Source: Pelagibacteraceae bacterium AG-422-B15
GTDB lineage: Bacteria > Pseudomonadota > Alphaproteobacteria > Pelagibacterales > AG-422-B15
Length of the DNA stretch: 46,330 bases
NCBI GenBank assembly: GCA_905182345.1
Contig: CAJJBG010000014.1
Coordinates: 1-46,330, forward strand
Direction of reading: 5' to 3'
Shown piece after piece: positions 12,336 through 22,603 of this stretch (positions are counted from its first letter, which is position 1; the number at the start of each line of letters is the position of its first letter). The notes below the pieces were generated by a model, which saw nothing but the letters and a program-made list of their open reading frames with translations, searched no databases and was not told where the DNA came from. A program made the translations under genes and the position numbers.

Positions 12336-13598
12336 TTATTGAGACCTTATCTGGCCTGATCCTTTAACAATATACTTATAGGTAGTTAGAGCTTCTAAGC
12401 CAACGGGACCACGTGCATGCAATCTCCCTGTAGCTATTCCAATTTCTGCTCCCAATCCAAATTCACCACCATCGGCAAATTGTGTTGAGGCGTTATGCAT
12501 GACTATTGCACTATCAACCAGCCTAAGAAATTCATTGGCTATTTCATTGTTTTCTGAAATTATACTTTCAGTATGTCCTGATCCATATTTTGCAATATGG
12601 TCAATTGCGCCATATACATCTTTAACCAACTTTACAGAAATAATAGAGTCTAAATATTCAGTGCTCCAATCTTCAATTTTTGCAGGGATTATTCTATTAT
12701 CAATCTTCATGCTATCAGCGTCACCTCTGACTTCACAATTAGCATCCATTAAATCAGATATAATTTTAGGCAAATTATTTTTGGCATATTCTTCATCTAT
12801 TAATAATGTTTCTACTGCACCACATATTTCAGTTCTTCTTAATTTAGCATTATGTATAATTTTTATAGCAGTATCTAAATCAGCTGAATTATTTACGTAT
12901 ATATGGCATATCCCATCTAAATGACCTATGACAGGAACTTTTGCTAAATCCTGAACTTTTTTAACCAATCCTTTTCCACCACGTGGAATAATAACATCAA
13001 TATGATCAACCATATCTCTAAGCATATAATCTACAGCAGCTCTATCAGTAGTTTCAACAAATTGAATTATATTTTCATCTACTTCACTTTCAATAATTGC
13101 AGAATTAATTGCTTTGGCTAAACTTAGGTTAGAATTATAAGATTCTGACCCACCTCGTAAGATGCAAGCATTGCCAGCTTTTATACAAAGAACACTAGCA
13201 TCAACAGTTACATTTGGACGACTTTCATAAATAATTCCTATAACACCTAAAGGTACAGATATTTTATTAATTAATAATCCATTGGGTCTTTCAGTTTTAA
13301 AAAGTATTTTTCCAACAGGATCAGGAAGTTCAGCAATTGCTTCTACAGACTTAGCTATGTTCTCAATCTTATTTTCATCTAATATTAATCTATTAATCAT
13401 AGGATCTGCAGCACCCTTTTCTCTTGCCAACTTTACATCTTCTTCATTGGCCAAAATAATTATATTTTTGTCAGCTCTTATCTTCCTGGCAATGGATATT
13501 AAGATTTTATTTTTACTCTCTGTAGATAATGATTTTAATTTAGAGCTGGCAAGGACACTCTTTCTACCAATATTATCCATGTAATCTCTGATAATCAT
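12336..13598 (-). CDS. proA: Glutamate-5-semialdehyde dehydrogenase
   Basis: VPLGVIGIIYESRPNVTVDASVLCIKAGNACILRGG; LRRTEICGAVETLL; GEFGLGAEIGIATGRLHARGPVGLEALTTYKY. Confidence 0.97.
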   Translation of the reverse strand: MIIRDYMDNIGRKSVLASSKLKSLSTESKNKILISIARKIRADKNIIILANEEDVKLAREKGAADPMINRLILDENKIENIAKSVEAIAELPDPVGKILFKTERPNGLLINKISVPLGVIGIIYESRPNVTVDASVLCIKAGNACILRGGSESYNSNLSLAKAINSAIIESEVDENIIQFVETTDRAAVDYMLRDMVDHIDVIIPRGGKGLVKKVQDLAKVPVIGHLDGICHIYVNNSADLDTAIKIIHNAKLRRTEICGAVETLLIDEEYAKNNLPKIISDLMDANCEVRGDADSMKIDNRIIPAKIEDWSTEYLDSIISVKLVKDVYGAIDHIAKYGSGHTESIISENNEIANEFLRLVDSAIVMHNASTQFADGGEFGLGAEIGIATGRLHARGPVGLEALTTYKYIVKGSGQIRSQ

Positions 13599-14704
13599 AA
13601 TAGTACCAAATCATCCTTATGGATCATTTCTTCTCGATAAGAGTAGCTTAGAATATTACCAATTTCATTACTTTTATGACCCATAATTTTTATACCTTCT
13701 ATAGAGGAATAACTAGCTAAACCAATTCCAATTTTACTTTTAGCTTTAGACAATATCTCGATTGCGTCACCTCTTTCAAACTCACCTGAAATTTGAACAA
13801 TTCCAGCAGGAAGAAGACTGCTACCTTTTATTAGAGCTTGTTTTGCACCATCATCAATTACAACAGAACCAACTGGTTTCATAGTTCCAACTATCCATTG
13901 TTTTCGTGCTGCAAGGGGAGTTTTATTTGGCTCAAACCAAGTACAGGGCCGCCCATTAAATAGTGCTTGAACAGGATTATTTACAGTTCCATTTGTAATA
14001 GCCATATGACATCCTGCAGATAACGCAGTTTTGGCTGCCATTACTTTAGTCTTCATTCCACCCTTACCTGTATTAGAAACAGAAGAGCCTGCCATATCTT
14101 CTATTGTTGAATTTATTTCTGTAACATGATTAATTAATTTTAGTTTTTCATTATTTTTTGGATCAGCTGAATATAGGCCATTAATATTAGATAATAGAAT
14201 TAAACAGTCAGCTCCAGTTATTTGTGCAACTCTTGCTGCTAGACGATCATTATCTCCATACTTAATTTCATTTGTTGCAATGGTATCATTTTCATTAACG
14301 ACAGGAGTAATATTTAATTTTAATAAGGTATCAATAGTTCTTCGTGCATTTATTGATCGCCTTCTTTTTTCAGTATCGTCTAACGTTAATAATATTTGAG
14401 AAATTTTTGATTCATATTTTTCAAAAGCATTCTTAAAAGCTATCATTAATTGAATCTGACCGATGGCTGCGAGTGCTTGGTGTTTATCTAGGCTGAGCTC
14501 CTTCATCTCTAAATTTAAATCTTTTGCACCAAGAGCTATGGCACCAGATGACACAATAATGACATCCTTATTTTGGTTTTTTAAAAAACTTACATCTTCG
14601 GCTAGAGAAATTAGCCATTCTTTATTTAGTTTGTTATTTTCTTTATTAAAGAGTAGGGATGAGCCAATCTTAATTACAATTCTTTTTGTTGTTTCAAGTT
14701 TCAT
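13595..14704 (-). CDS. proB: Glutamate 5-kinase (with PUA domain)
   Basis: RIVIKIGSSLL, VSSGAIALG, GTGGMKTK-like STGKGGMKTKVMAA; C-terminal PUA-like region. Confidence 0.95.
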   Translation of the reverse strand: MKLETTKRIVIKIGSSLLFNKENNKLNKEWLISLAEDVSFLKNQNKDVIIVSSGAIALGAKDLNLEMKELSLDKHQALAAIGQIQLMIAFKNAFEKYESKISQILLTLDDTEKRRRSINARRTIDTLLKLNITPVVNENDTIATNEIKYGDNDRLAARVAQITGADCLILLSNINGLYSADPKNNEKLKLINHVTEINSTIEDMAGSSVSNTGKGGMKTKVMAAKTALSAGCHMAITNGTVNNPVQALFNGRPCTWFEPNKTPLAARKQWIVGTMKPVGSVVIDDGAKQALIKGSSLLPAGIVQISGEFERGDAIEILSKAKSKIGIGLASYSSIEGIKIMGHKSNEIGNILSYSYREEMIHKDDLVLL

Positions 14705-15680
14705 TTTCTTTATCAGAACCTAATATAATATTTTTTAATTCTTCAATTCCCTCATTTGTTATTGTTGAAATAATAAAAATACTGCTTTTTATTTTTTTCT
14801 TTAAAGCTTTAAGTATTTTTTCAGCTTCATCTTGTGTTATTAAATCAGATTTATTAAGTACAACTATCTCACTTTTTTTATCAAGTTCAATATTATAGCT
14901 TTTTAATTCATTTCGGATAGTTTTGTAGTTATCGAGTAGATTTGACTCAGATATGTCTAACATATGTATAATAGAGGTACACCTCTCTATATGCCTTAAG
15001 AATTGAAAACCAAGACCAGTTCCTAAGTGAGCACCTTCAATTAATCCAGGTATATCAGCAATTATTTTCTCTCTGTCACCCTTTCTCATCACACCAAGCT
15101 TTGGAGCAGTAGTAGTAAAAGGGTACTCACCAACTTTAGTTTTGGCAGCCGAAATTTTTCTTAAAAGACTAGATTTTCCAGCATTAGGCAGACCGACTAG
15201 CCCAGTATCAGCAATAAGTTTTAGTTTAAAAAGTACGTCAGCCTCATGACCTTTTTCACCCAATGTAATTTTCCGAGGAGTTCTATTTGTTGATGATTTG
15301 AAGTTAGTATTTCCTAGGCCGCCCTTACCTCCGGAGAATAAAAGAATTTTTTTATTATCTATAATATCTTCAATTAACTCGTCATCTTCATAAATTTGAG
15401 TTCCAATTGGAAGCTTCATTATGATGTCTTTTCCGGCAGCACCATTGCGCTTTCTTCCGGCACCATGAACTCCTTTTTTAGCCCTAAAATGTTTTTGAAA
15501 TCTAAAATCAACTAAGGTATTTAAGCCCTTAATGCCTTGGACATATATATGTCCGCCACGTCCTCCATTACCACCATCTGGTCCACCATATTCAATATAT
15601 TTTTCTCTTCTAAAGCTAAGACAGCCATCTCCACCATCTCCACTTTTAATATAAACTTTGGCCTCATCGATAAACTTCAT
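14694..15680 (-). CDS. obgE: GTPase Obg/CgtA
   Basis: Gly-rich Obg N-domain (GGDGCLSFRREKYIEYGGPDGGNGGRGGHIY), GLPNAGKSSLL, ADIPGLIEGAHLGTGLGFQFLRHIERC. Confidence 0.96.
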   Translation of the reverse strand: MKFIDEAKVYIKSGDGGDGCLSFRREKYIEYGGPDGGNGGRGGHIYVQGIKGLNTLVDFRFQKHFRAKKGVHGAGRKRNGAAGKDIIMKLPIGTQIYEDDELIEDIIDNKKILLFSGGKGGLGNTNFKSSTNRTPRKITLGEKGHEADVLFKLKLIADTGLVGLPNAGKSSLLRKISAAKTKVGEYPFTTTAPKLGVMRKGDREKIIADIPGLIEGAHLGTGLGFQFLRHIERCTSIIHMLDISESNLLDNYKTIRNELKSYNIELDKKSEIVVLNKSDLITQDEAEKILKALKKKIKSSIFIISTITNEGIEELKNIILGSDKENET

Positions 15681-15740
15681 GATTCTAAGCTTGTATTATA
15701 TTAATCGAATAAATTAAATGTAATGAATTAAGACTAAATC

Positions 15741-16004
15741 TTAGTTCGCAGTTTTTGGTGCAACAGAAATATATGTCTTTCCATTTTTCTTTTTACCAAA
15801 AGTTACAATGCCTTCAACTAGAGAAAATATTGTATGGTCTCTTCCTAGGCCTACATTGTCACCTGGATGCCATTTAGTCCCACGCTGTCTTGCAATTATA
15901 TTTCCAGGTATAACAACTTGACCACCAAATTTTTTGATACCAAGTCTTCTACCGGCTGAGTCTCTGCCGTTTCTAGATGAACCACCTGCTTTTTTATGTG
16001 CCAT
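15741..16004 (-). CDS. rpmA: 50S ribosomal protein L27
   Basis: [29 protein letters not shown]. Confidence 0.98.
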   Translation of the reverse strand: MAHKKAGGSSRNGRDSAGRRLGIKKFGGQVVIPGNIIARQRGTKWHPGDNVGLGRDHTIFSLVEGIVTFGKKKNGKTYISVAPKTAN

Positions 16005-16010
16005 TATAAA

Positions 16011-16445
16011 TTATTCCTTTACCTTACTTGCAGCTACTTTTTTAACTGCTTTTTTCTTAATTTCGGTAGTAGCATCAGTGTCTTTCTCAACTTTAGCCGC
16101 CTTGACACTCTCTGCTTTTGGAAATGTCAAGCCGGGTACTTCAATACTTAAAACCTTAAGAAAAGTTATATCTTGTCTATGACCATTTTTTCTTCTGAAA
16201 TTTTTACGCCTTTGTTTCTTAAAAATAAGGATTTTTCTGTCTCTGTCTTGTTTTATAATTTCAAGATTAACTTTTGCATCTTTAATATTGGGACTGCCTA
16301 GACTTAATTCTGTACCATCAGATGCAAATAAAACGTCATTTACAGTGATCTTTTCACCATCTTCACCAGCAACTTTATTAACTGTAAGAATAGTATCATT
16401 TGACACTTTATATTGTTTTCCACCACTGGATATTACTGCAAACAT
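16011..16445 (-). CDS. rplU: 50S ribosomal protein L21 with Lys-rich C-terminal extension
   Basis: MFAVISSGGKQYKVSNDTILTVNKV; KKQRRKNFRRKNGHRQ. The track start at 16493 adds 16 aa; L21 normally begins at MFAVI (ATG at 16445). Confidence 0.95.
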   Translation of the reverse strand: MFAVISSGGKQYKVSNDTILTVNKVAGEDGEKITVNDVLFASDGTELSLGSPNIKDAKVNLEIIKQDRDRKILIFKKQRRKNFRRKNGHRQDITFLKVLSIEVPGLTFPKAESVKAAKVEKDTDATTEIKKKAVKKVAASKVKE

Positions 16446-16624
16446 ATGTATGAATTCTTTTTGATTGTTAAAGTCTGGTGAATATAACCCCACCTAACTT
16501 TATGTCAATAGGCTATATTATATAGAAATAACTAGGTTTTATAGGCTTTTTAATGCTAAAATTTAAAGTAGAACAGGATAAAATAAATACATATATTAAT
16601 AAGAACACTGGGAAAACCTAAGAT

Positions 16625-17839
16625 ATGCCGTTAAAAATCAACTCTTTTATAGGTCTCAGGCCAATTAAAAAACTATTAAGTACAATAGTGTCCTCTTCTT
16701 TTGATAATTTAAGTGACAAAGAAATTAAAAGAGCATCAAGAAATACTAACTGGAATTTTCTTAATATTTTAAGTCCTAAGATTTTATTTCCAAATTATAG
16801 TGAAAAACAGCTAACTAAATATGTACGTGACTATTTAAAAAGCATGATCGATAATAAAGTGCTTTTTAGAGATGAGGTTCCAAATTACTATATTTATAAG
16901 CTTAGCAAGAATTCTAAAACTCAGTATGGTATTATTGCATCCATTGAAATCACTAAACAATCTCAGAAACTTATTTTGCCACATGAAGAAACCTTTATTG
17001 CAAAAGAAAAAGCAATCTTACGAAACCTTGAGCTAACTAAAACTCAGGTGGGCCCAGTTTATTTATCTTATGAAAATAAGAATGATTTAATTTTATTATA
17101 TAAAAGGTATGCAAAAATAAAACCAGAATATTTTTTTATAAGTGAAGGTGGTACTAAACATTCTTTATGGGCAACTAAAAATGATAAAGATAGAAAAGAT
17201 ATACATAAAGCATTAGCAAAAATTAAAAAATTATATATTGCTGATGGACACCATAGGTTTGCTGCAGTTACTAAATTGCTTAATAGAGTTAAAAATAAAA
17301 ATATTAAATCTATCCCATTATTAGCAGCTTTATTCGATCACTCATCTGTAAATATACTTAGCTATAATAGGCTTGTTAAACTTAAAGATAACAATCCTGA
17401 AGAAATATTACATTTAATAAAAAAGTCATTTCCGAACTTAAAATACTCTAAATTTAAAAAACCAAATACCAAAGGTGAAGTAATGATTTTTATTTGTAGG
17501 AAATGGTTTACATTTAATTTATTAAAAACTACTTCAAGTACAGATAACTCTAAAAGCACAGATATAGATTTGATTAATAAGCTAATTATTAATAAAATTT
17601 GTAGAATTAAAAAAAATGAGTACAAAAACCATATAAGTTTTTTACCTGGTAAACTTAACTACAAAGATCTTGAGAAGAAAGTTAAAAATAATAAGACCAG
17701 CATAGGGTTTTTTGTTTGCCCTATGACTATGCATGAGATAATGTCTATTTCTAACAAAAATGCTATAGTTCCTCAAAAATCAACATATTTTGATCCGAAA
17801 CTTATTGATGGACTTGTAAACTTAGAAATGAAATTATAA
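16625..17839 (+). CDS. DUF1015 family protein
   Basis: Family-like motifs IADGHHRFAA and FVCPMTMHEIMSISNKNAIVPQKSTYFDPKLIDGLVN; next to serC/serA as often seen for DUF1015. Confidence 0.85.
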   Translation: MPLKINSFIGLRPIKKLLSTIVSSSFDNLSDKEIKRASRNTNWNFLNILSPKILFPNYSEKQLTKYVRDYLKSMIDNKVLFRDEVPNYYIYKLSKNSKTQYGIIASIEITKQSQKLILPHEETFIAKEKAILRNLELTKTQVGPVYLSYENKNDLILLYKRYAKIKPEYFFISEGGTKHSLWATKNDKDRKDIHKALAKIKKLYIADGHHRFAAVTKLLNRVKNKNIKSIPLLAALFDHSSVNILSYNRLVKLKDNNPEEILHLIKKSFPNLKYSKFKKPNTKGEVMIFICRKWFTFNLLKTTSSTDNSKSTDIDLINKLIINKICRIKKNEYKNHISFLPGKLNYKDLEKKVKNNKTSIGFFVCPMTMHEIMSISNKNAIVPQKSTYFDPKLIDGLVNLEMKL

Positions 17840-17841
17840 AA

Positions 17842-18999
17842 ATGACTGATAAACCAACTATAAAACCAAACTCACCATTATTTTCTTCCGGCCCTTGCTC
17901 TAAACCACCAGGGTGGTCATTGGATGAATTAAAAGGAGCTGTTTTAGGGAGATCACACAGATCTAAAATTGGAAAAGCTAAACTCCAGTCCGTAATAACT
18001 GAAACTAGAGAAGTATTAGATATTCCCGATGATTATAAGCTAGCAATAGTTTCAGCTTCAGATACAGGAGCAGTAGAAATGGCAATGTGGTCCTTACTTG
18101 GAGAAAGAGGAGTTGAGGTTTATGCTTGGGAAAATTTTGGGAATGACTGGTGTGTAGATGTATCTAGTCAACTACCCCTAGAAGACAAATTAGTAACCGT
18201 AGCTGATTATGGTAATCTGCCAGATTTTTCAAAATCTAACTCTGATAACGATATTATTTTTACGTGGAATGGGACTACATCAGGAGTTAGAGTAAAAGAT
18301 GCAAGTTGGATTAAAGATGATCGTAAGGGTTTAACCATATGTGATGCAACATCAGCAATTTTTTCTATGAAACTTGACTGGCCTAAGCTTGATGTAACTA
18401 CATGGTCTTGGCAAAAAGTTTTAGGAAGTGAAGCTGCACATGGAATGATAGCGTTGTCTCCACGTGCGATTAAAAGACTTGAAAGTTATACGCCAAGTTG
18501 GCCAATACCAAAAATATTTAGACTGGCCACAAATAAAAAAGTTAATGAAGGAATATTCTCTGGAGAGACAATTAATACCCCCTCTTTGTTGTGTGCAGAA
18601 GATGTGTTGTATTCGCTACGGTGGGCAAAATCAATTGGCGGCATGTCAGAGTTAATTAAGATTTCAGAGAATAATCTTAAATTAGTTGAAGAATGGATTG
18701 CAACAAATGATTACTTTGATTTTCTTCCAGTAGATCCTGAAACAAGGTCTTGTACATCGATATGTATTGTTCCTAAAGAAGAGTGGTATAAAAATCTAGA
18801 TAAAGATACAAAAAAAATATTTATGGGACATATTTATTCTATCTTAGAAGAAAATGATGTAGCCTATGATATAAATTCTTATAAGACTGCACCCTTAGGC
18901 ATCAGAATCTGGGGAGGTTCAACAGTTCAAAATGAGAATGTTAAATTATTATTGCCTTGGATTGACTGGGCATACGAGCAAAGTAAATTGAAAGTTTAA
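17842..18999 (+). CDS. serC: Phosphoserine aminotransferase (alphaproteobacterial/Methanosarcina type)
   Basis: SSGPCSKPPGWSLDELKGAVLGRSHRSKIGKAKL; TWSWQKVLGSEAAHGMIALSPRA. Confidence 0.93.
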   Translation: MTDKPTIKPNSPLFSSGPCSKPPGWSLDELKGAVLGRSHRSKIGKAKLQSVITETREVLDIPDDYKLAIVSASDTGAVEMAMWSLLGERGVEVYAWENFGNDWCVDVSSQLPLEDKLVTVADYGNLPDFSKSNSDNDIIFTWNGTTSGVRVKDASWIKDDRKGLTICDATSAIFSMKLDWPKLDVTTWSWQKVLGSEAAHGMIALSPRAIKRLESYTPSWPIPKIFRLATNKKVNEGIFSGETINTPSLLCAEDVLYSLRWAKSIGGMSELIKISENNLKLVEEWIATNDYFDFLPVDPETRSCTSICIVPKEEWYKNLDKDTKKIFMGHIYSILEENDVAYDINSYKTAPLGIRIWGGSTVQNENVKLLLPWIDWAYEQSKLKV

Positions 19000-19005
19000 T
19001 AACTT

Positions 19006-19944
19006 ATGAAAAAAATTTTAATAGCTGACAATATATCAAGTGTCGCTAATAAAATTTTTGAAGAAAATGAACTGCTTTTTGACATAAAAATAGGCCTTTC
19101 TGAAGATGAGTTAATAAGTATAATTCCAGAATATTCTGCTTTACTTGTGCGATCTGGAGTCACAGTAACAAGAAAAATTATAGATAACGCATCTGTGCTT
19201 AAGGTTATTGGCAGACCAGGTGTAGGTGTTGACAATGTTGACTTAGCTGCTGCTAGTGAAAATAATATTATAGTTATGAATACACCTTTGGGCAATGTCC
19301 AAGCTACTGCTGAATTAACTTTTGCTCTTATACATTCCTTGTTTAGAAAAATAACAGATGCCAATAATTCTATGCATGCAAATAAATGGGATAAAAAAAT
19401 ATTTATAGGGAATGAATTGAACAAAAAAAATATCGTTATAGTTGGTTTTGGTAACATTGGAAAAAAAATTTCTCAAATTAGTATTGCCTACGGAATGAAA
19501 GTATTTGTGGTAAGTAAATCAATATCTGTGAAAGATGAACGTGAATATAATGTTAAAGCAGTTTCATTTGATGAATCTCTAGAGCTTGCAGATATTATTA
19601 CTTTTCACAATAAACTTTCAGCCCAATCGAAATATATGATTAACAGTGAATCAATAAGTAAAATGAAAGATTCGGCTGTAGTTATTAATTGTGCAAGAGG
19701 TGGAATAGTTAATGAGAGTGATCTAAAAGAGGCTATTCAAAATAAAAAAATTTATGGATACGGTGTAGATGTTTATGAAAATGAACCCGATTTAAAATCT
19801 ATATTTACTGGAATGAATAATGTAGTTATGACTCCACATATAGGTGCAAGCACTAAAGAGGCACAGGAAAAAGTCGCAAAACTTATCGCAGAACAAATAG
19901 TTGATTATTTGCTTCATGATAAGATTAGCAATCAAGTAAAATAA
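19006..19944 (+). CDS. serA: D-3-phosphoglycerate dehydrogenase, short form lacking an ACT domain
   Basis: GRPGVGVDNVDLAAA, VGFGNIGKKISQ, NCARGGIVNESDL, MTPHIGASTKEAQEKVA; ends at 312 aa without a regulatory domain. Confidence 0.88.
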   Translation: MKKILIADNISSVANKIFEENELLFDIKIGLSEDELISIIPEYSALLVRSGVTVTRKIIDNASVLKVIGRPGVGVDNVDLAAASENNIIVMNTPLGNVQATAELTFALIHSLFRKITDANNSMHANKWDKKIFIGNELNKKNIVIVGFGNIGKKISQISIAYGMKVFVVSKSISVKDEREYNVKAVSFDESLELADIITFHNKLSAQSKYMINSESISKMKDSAVVINCARGGIVNESDLKEAIQNKKIYGYGVDVYENEPDLKSIFTGMNNVVMTPHIGASTKEAQEKVAKLIAEQIVDYLLHDKISNQVK

Positions 19945-19945
19945 A

Positions 19946-20671
19946 ATGAGTAAAAATTTGATTTTAGTTCGCCATGGACGAAGCACATGGAATTTAGAAA
20001 ATAAATTTACTGGTTGGGTTGATGTAGAGTTGGCTGACATGGGAATAGAGGAGGCAAAAAAATCTGGAAATTTAATTAAAGATATTAATTTTAATCCTCA
20101 AAACTGTTTTACATCATATTTAAAAAGAGCTCAAAACACTCTTTCATATATACTTGATGAGTTAGATATCAAAGAAACAAGCCATATAAGTAAAAGTTGG
20201 GCTCTAAATGAAAGGCATTATGGGAGTTTACAGGGCCTTAATAAGAATGAAACTTTGAATAAATATGGTGAAGAGCAATTTTTAATGTGGAGGCGAAGCT
20301 ACGATACGCCCCCTCCAGAACTAGATACAGACAGTGAAATGAATCCAAATAATGACCCAAAATATAAAGATCTTAAGGGTGTTAAGCTCCCTCTTTCAGA
20401 GTGTTTAAAAGATACTTATGAAAGAGTGATTCCATATTGGAATGAATCTATTTTACCAAGTTTATTAAAAGGAGATACATTAATTGTTGCTCATGGAAAT
20501 AGCCTAAGAGCTCTCTGCAAAGAGCTATTTAATATATCAGATTATGATATTGTAAAACTTGAAATTCCTACTGGAAATCCATTACTTTTGGAATTAGATA
20601 ATAGTTGCAAAATAATTAAAGCCAGATATCTTGACTCATCTAGGGCTGAAATAATCCCTGAAATTATATGA
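19946..20671 (+). CDS. gpmA: 2,3-bisphosphoglycerate-dependent phosphoglycerate mutase
   Basis: LVRHGRSTWNLENKFTGWVDVELA; LNERHYGSLQGLNK; VAHGNSLRAL. Confidence 0.95.
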   Translation: MSKNLILVRHGRSTWNLENKFTGWVDVELADMGIEEAKKSGNLIKDINFNPQNCFTSYLKRAQNTLSYILDELDIKETSHISKSWALNERHYGSLQGLNKNETLNKYGEEQFLMWRRSYDTPPPELDTDSEMNPNNDPKYKDLKGVKLPLSECLKDTYERVIPYWNESILPSLLKGDTLIVAHGNSLRALCKELFNISDYDIVKLEIPTGNPLLLELDNSCKIIKARYLDSSRAEIIPEII

Positions 20672-20686
20672 TTTTAAGGATTTATT

Positions 20687-21859
20687 ATGACAGATGTATT
20701 TATAACTTCAGCGACTAGAACAGGCGTAGGATCATTCAGTGGCTCTTTAAGTAACCTTCAGGCCCATGATTTAGGAAAAATTGTTATTGAGGATTCTCTT
20801 AAAAAATCTTCTGTTGAATCAACTGAAGTAGATGAAGTGATACTTGGTCAAGTTTTAACAGCTGGCACAGGACAAAATCCCGCAAGACAAGCTTCTATTA
20901 ATGCAGGAATTTCAAAGGAAACTCCAGCATGGGTAGTAAACCAAGTTTGTGGATCTGGACTAAGAACTGTTGCACTGGGATTTCAAGCAATTAAGAACCA
21001 AGACGCAAATATTATAATAGCTGGTGGGCAGGAAAGTATGAGTCAATCTCCTCATTGTATGCATTTAAGGTCTGGTACAAAAATGGGCGATGCAAAAATG
21101 ATTGATACAATGATAAAAGATGGCTTATGGGACGCATTTAATGGATATCACATGGGGTCTACAGCAGAGAATGTTGCTGAAAAATTTCAAATTACAAGAG
21201 AACAACAAGATGAGTTTGCTTTTAATTCTCAGCTAAAAGCAAGTAAAGCAAAAGCAGCGGGGTTATTTAAAGATGAAATAACTCCAGTAGAAATTGTATC
21301 TAGAAAAGAAACAACAATATTTGATCAAGATGAATATATAAAAGATAATATTCAGTTAGAAAAACTTTCATCTTTAAGGCCAGCTTTTGCGAAAGATGGG
21401 TCGGTTACAGCAGCAAATGCAAGTGGAATTAATGATGGAGCTGCCGCACTAACCCTGATGAATGAAGCAGAGCTTGCCAAGAGAAATATTGAACCCCTGG
21501 CTAGAGTTGTGTCCTGGGCAAGTGTTGGAGTTGATCCATCTATTATGGGTACTGGTCCAATACCGTCGGTACGAAAAGCATTAGAAAAAGCTGGCTGGTC
21601 GATTAATGATTTAGATTTAATAGAATCAAATGAGGCTTTTGCTGCACAAGCATGTGCAGTAAATAAAGAATTAGGCTGGGATACCAGTAAGGTAAATGTT
21701 AATGGGGGTGCTATTGCCATAGGCCACCCAATAGGAGCTTCTGGCGCAAGAATTCTTGTTACACTACTTCATCAAATGAAAAGACAGGATGCAAAAAAAG
21801 GCCTTGCAACACTATGCATTGGCGGCGGTATGGGTATAGCACTTTGTGTTGAACGATAA
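20687..21859 (+). CDS. phaA: Acetyl-CoA C-acetyltransferase
   Basis: Thiolase motifs VCGSGLRTV, GGQESMSQSPH, NVNGGAIAIGHPIGASGARILVTLLHQM, CIGGGMGIALCVER. Confidence 0.94.
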   Translation: MTDVFITSATRTGVGSFSGSLSNLQAHDLGKIVIEDSLKKSSVESTEVDEVILGQVLTAGTGQNPARQASINAGISKETPAWVVNQVCGSGLRTVALGFQAIKNQDANIIIAGGQESMSQSPHCMHLRSGTKMGDAKMIDTMIKDGLWDAFNGYHMGSTAENVAEKFQITREQQDEFAFNSQLKASKAKAAGLFKDEITPVEIVSRKETTIFDQDEYIKDNIQLEKLSSLRPAFAKDGSVTAANASGINDGAAALTLMNEAELAKRNIEPLARVVSWASVGVDPSIMGTGPIPSVRKALEKAGWSINDLDLIESNEAFAAQACAVNKELGWDTSKVNVNGGAIAIGHPIGASGARILVTLLHQMKRQDAKKGLATLCIGGGMGIALCVER

Positions 21860-21880
21860 TAATAATTAGGAGAAATATTT

Positions 21881-22603
21881 ATGACAAGAATAGCACTAGT
21901 AACCGGCGGAACAAGAGGAATTGGGGGAGCAATATCAATTGCATTAAAAAACCAAGGCTGCAAAGTTGCTGCTACTTATAACTCAAACTCAGAAAAAGCT
22001 AATGCTTTTGCAGCAGAAAATAAAATTGATGTTTTTCAATGGAATGTTGCTGATTCTGCAGCGTGTGAAGCTGGAGTTAAAGAGGTAACAGAAAAATTAG
22101 GTGCAGTTGATATCCTTATTAATAATGCAGGTATTTCAAAAGCAGCAATGTCACATAAAATGACTATCGAACAATGGGATGATGTTATTAGAACTGATTT
22201 AGATTCAGTGTTTTATATGACGAGGTGTGTTTTAGAGAGCATGAGAGAAAAATCATTTGGTAGAATTATTTCTATCTCTTCAATTAATGGCCAAAAAGGT
22301 GAGATGGGTCTAGTAAATTACAGTGCAGCTAAAGCTGGAGTATTAGGCTTTACTAAAGCTTTGGCGCAAGAAACAGCTAGAAAAAATATTACAGTCAACG
22401 CTATAGCACCCGGCTATATCGATACAGAAATACTAGCTGATGCTTCAGAAGATTTTTTAAAAAGTTTAATAACTAAGATTCCTGTAGGTAGATTGGGAAC
22501 TGTTGAAGAAGTTGCTAGAGCAGTTACTTTTTTAGCTAGTGATGATGCAGGCTTTATTACTGGCTCTACAATTACTGCAAATGGTGGGCAATACTTTACT
22601 TAA
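21881..22603 (+). CDS. phaB: Acetoacetyl-CoA reductase (SDR)
   Basis: TGGTRGIGGAI; INNAGISKAAMSHKMTIEQWDDVIRTDL; NYSAAKAGVLGFTKALAQE; AGGAG-like RBS upstream; adjacent to phaA. Confidence 0.93.
   Translation: MTRIALVTGGTRGIGGAISIALKNQGCKVAATYNSNSEKANAFAAENKIDVFQWNVADSAACEAGVKEVTEKLGAVDILINNAGISKAAMSHKMTIEQWDDVIRTDLDSVFYMTRCVLESMREKSFGRIISISSINGQKGEMGLVNYSAAKAGVLGFTKALAQETARKNITVNAIAPGYIDTEILADASEDFLKSLITKIPVGRLGTVEEVARAVTFLASDDAGFITGSTITANGGQYFT

Noticed and set aside
12499-12924. 141-aa plus-strand ORF
   Set aside because: Antisense to proA, which has full conserved motifs; hydrophobic translation typical of an antisense shadow.
21352-21720. 122-aa minus-strand ORF inside phaA (similarly 24648-24995, 26371-26751, 32657-32998, 7227-7466, 44008-44277, 18996-19457)
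   Set aside because: All opposite well-supported coding genes; low-complexity or hydrophobic shadow translations.
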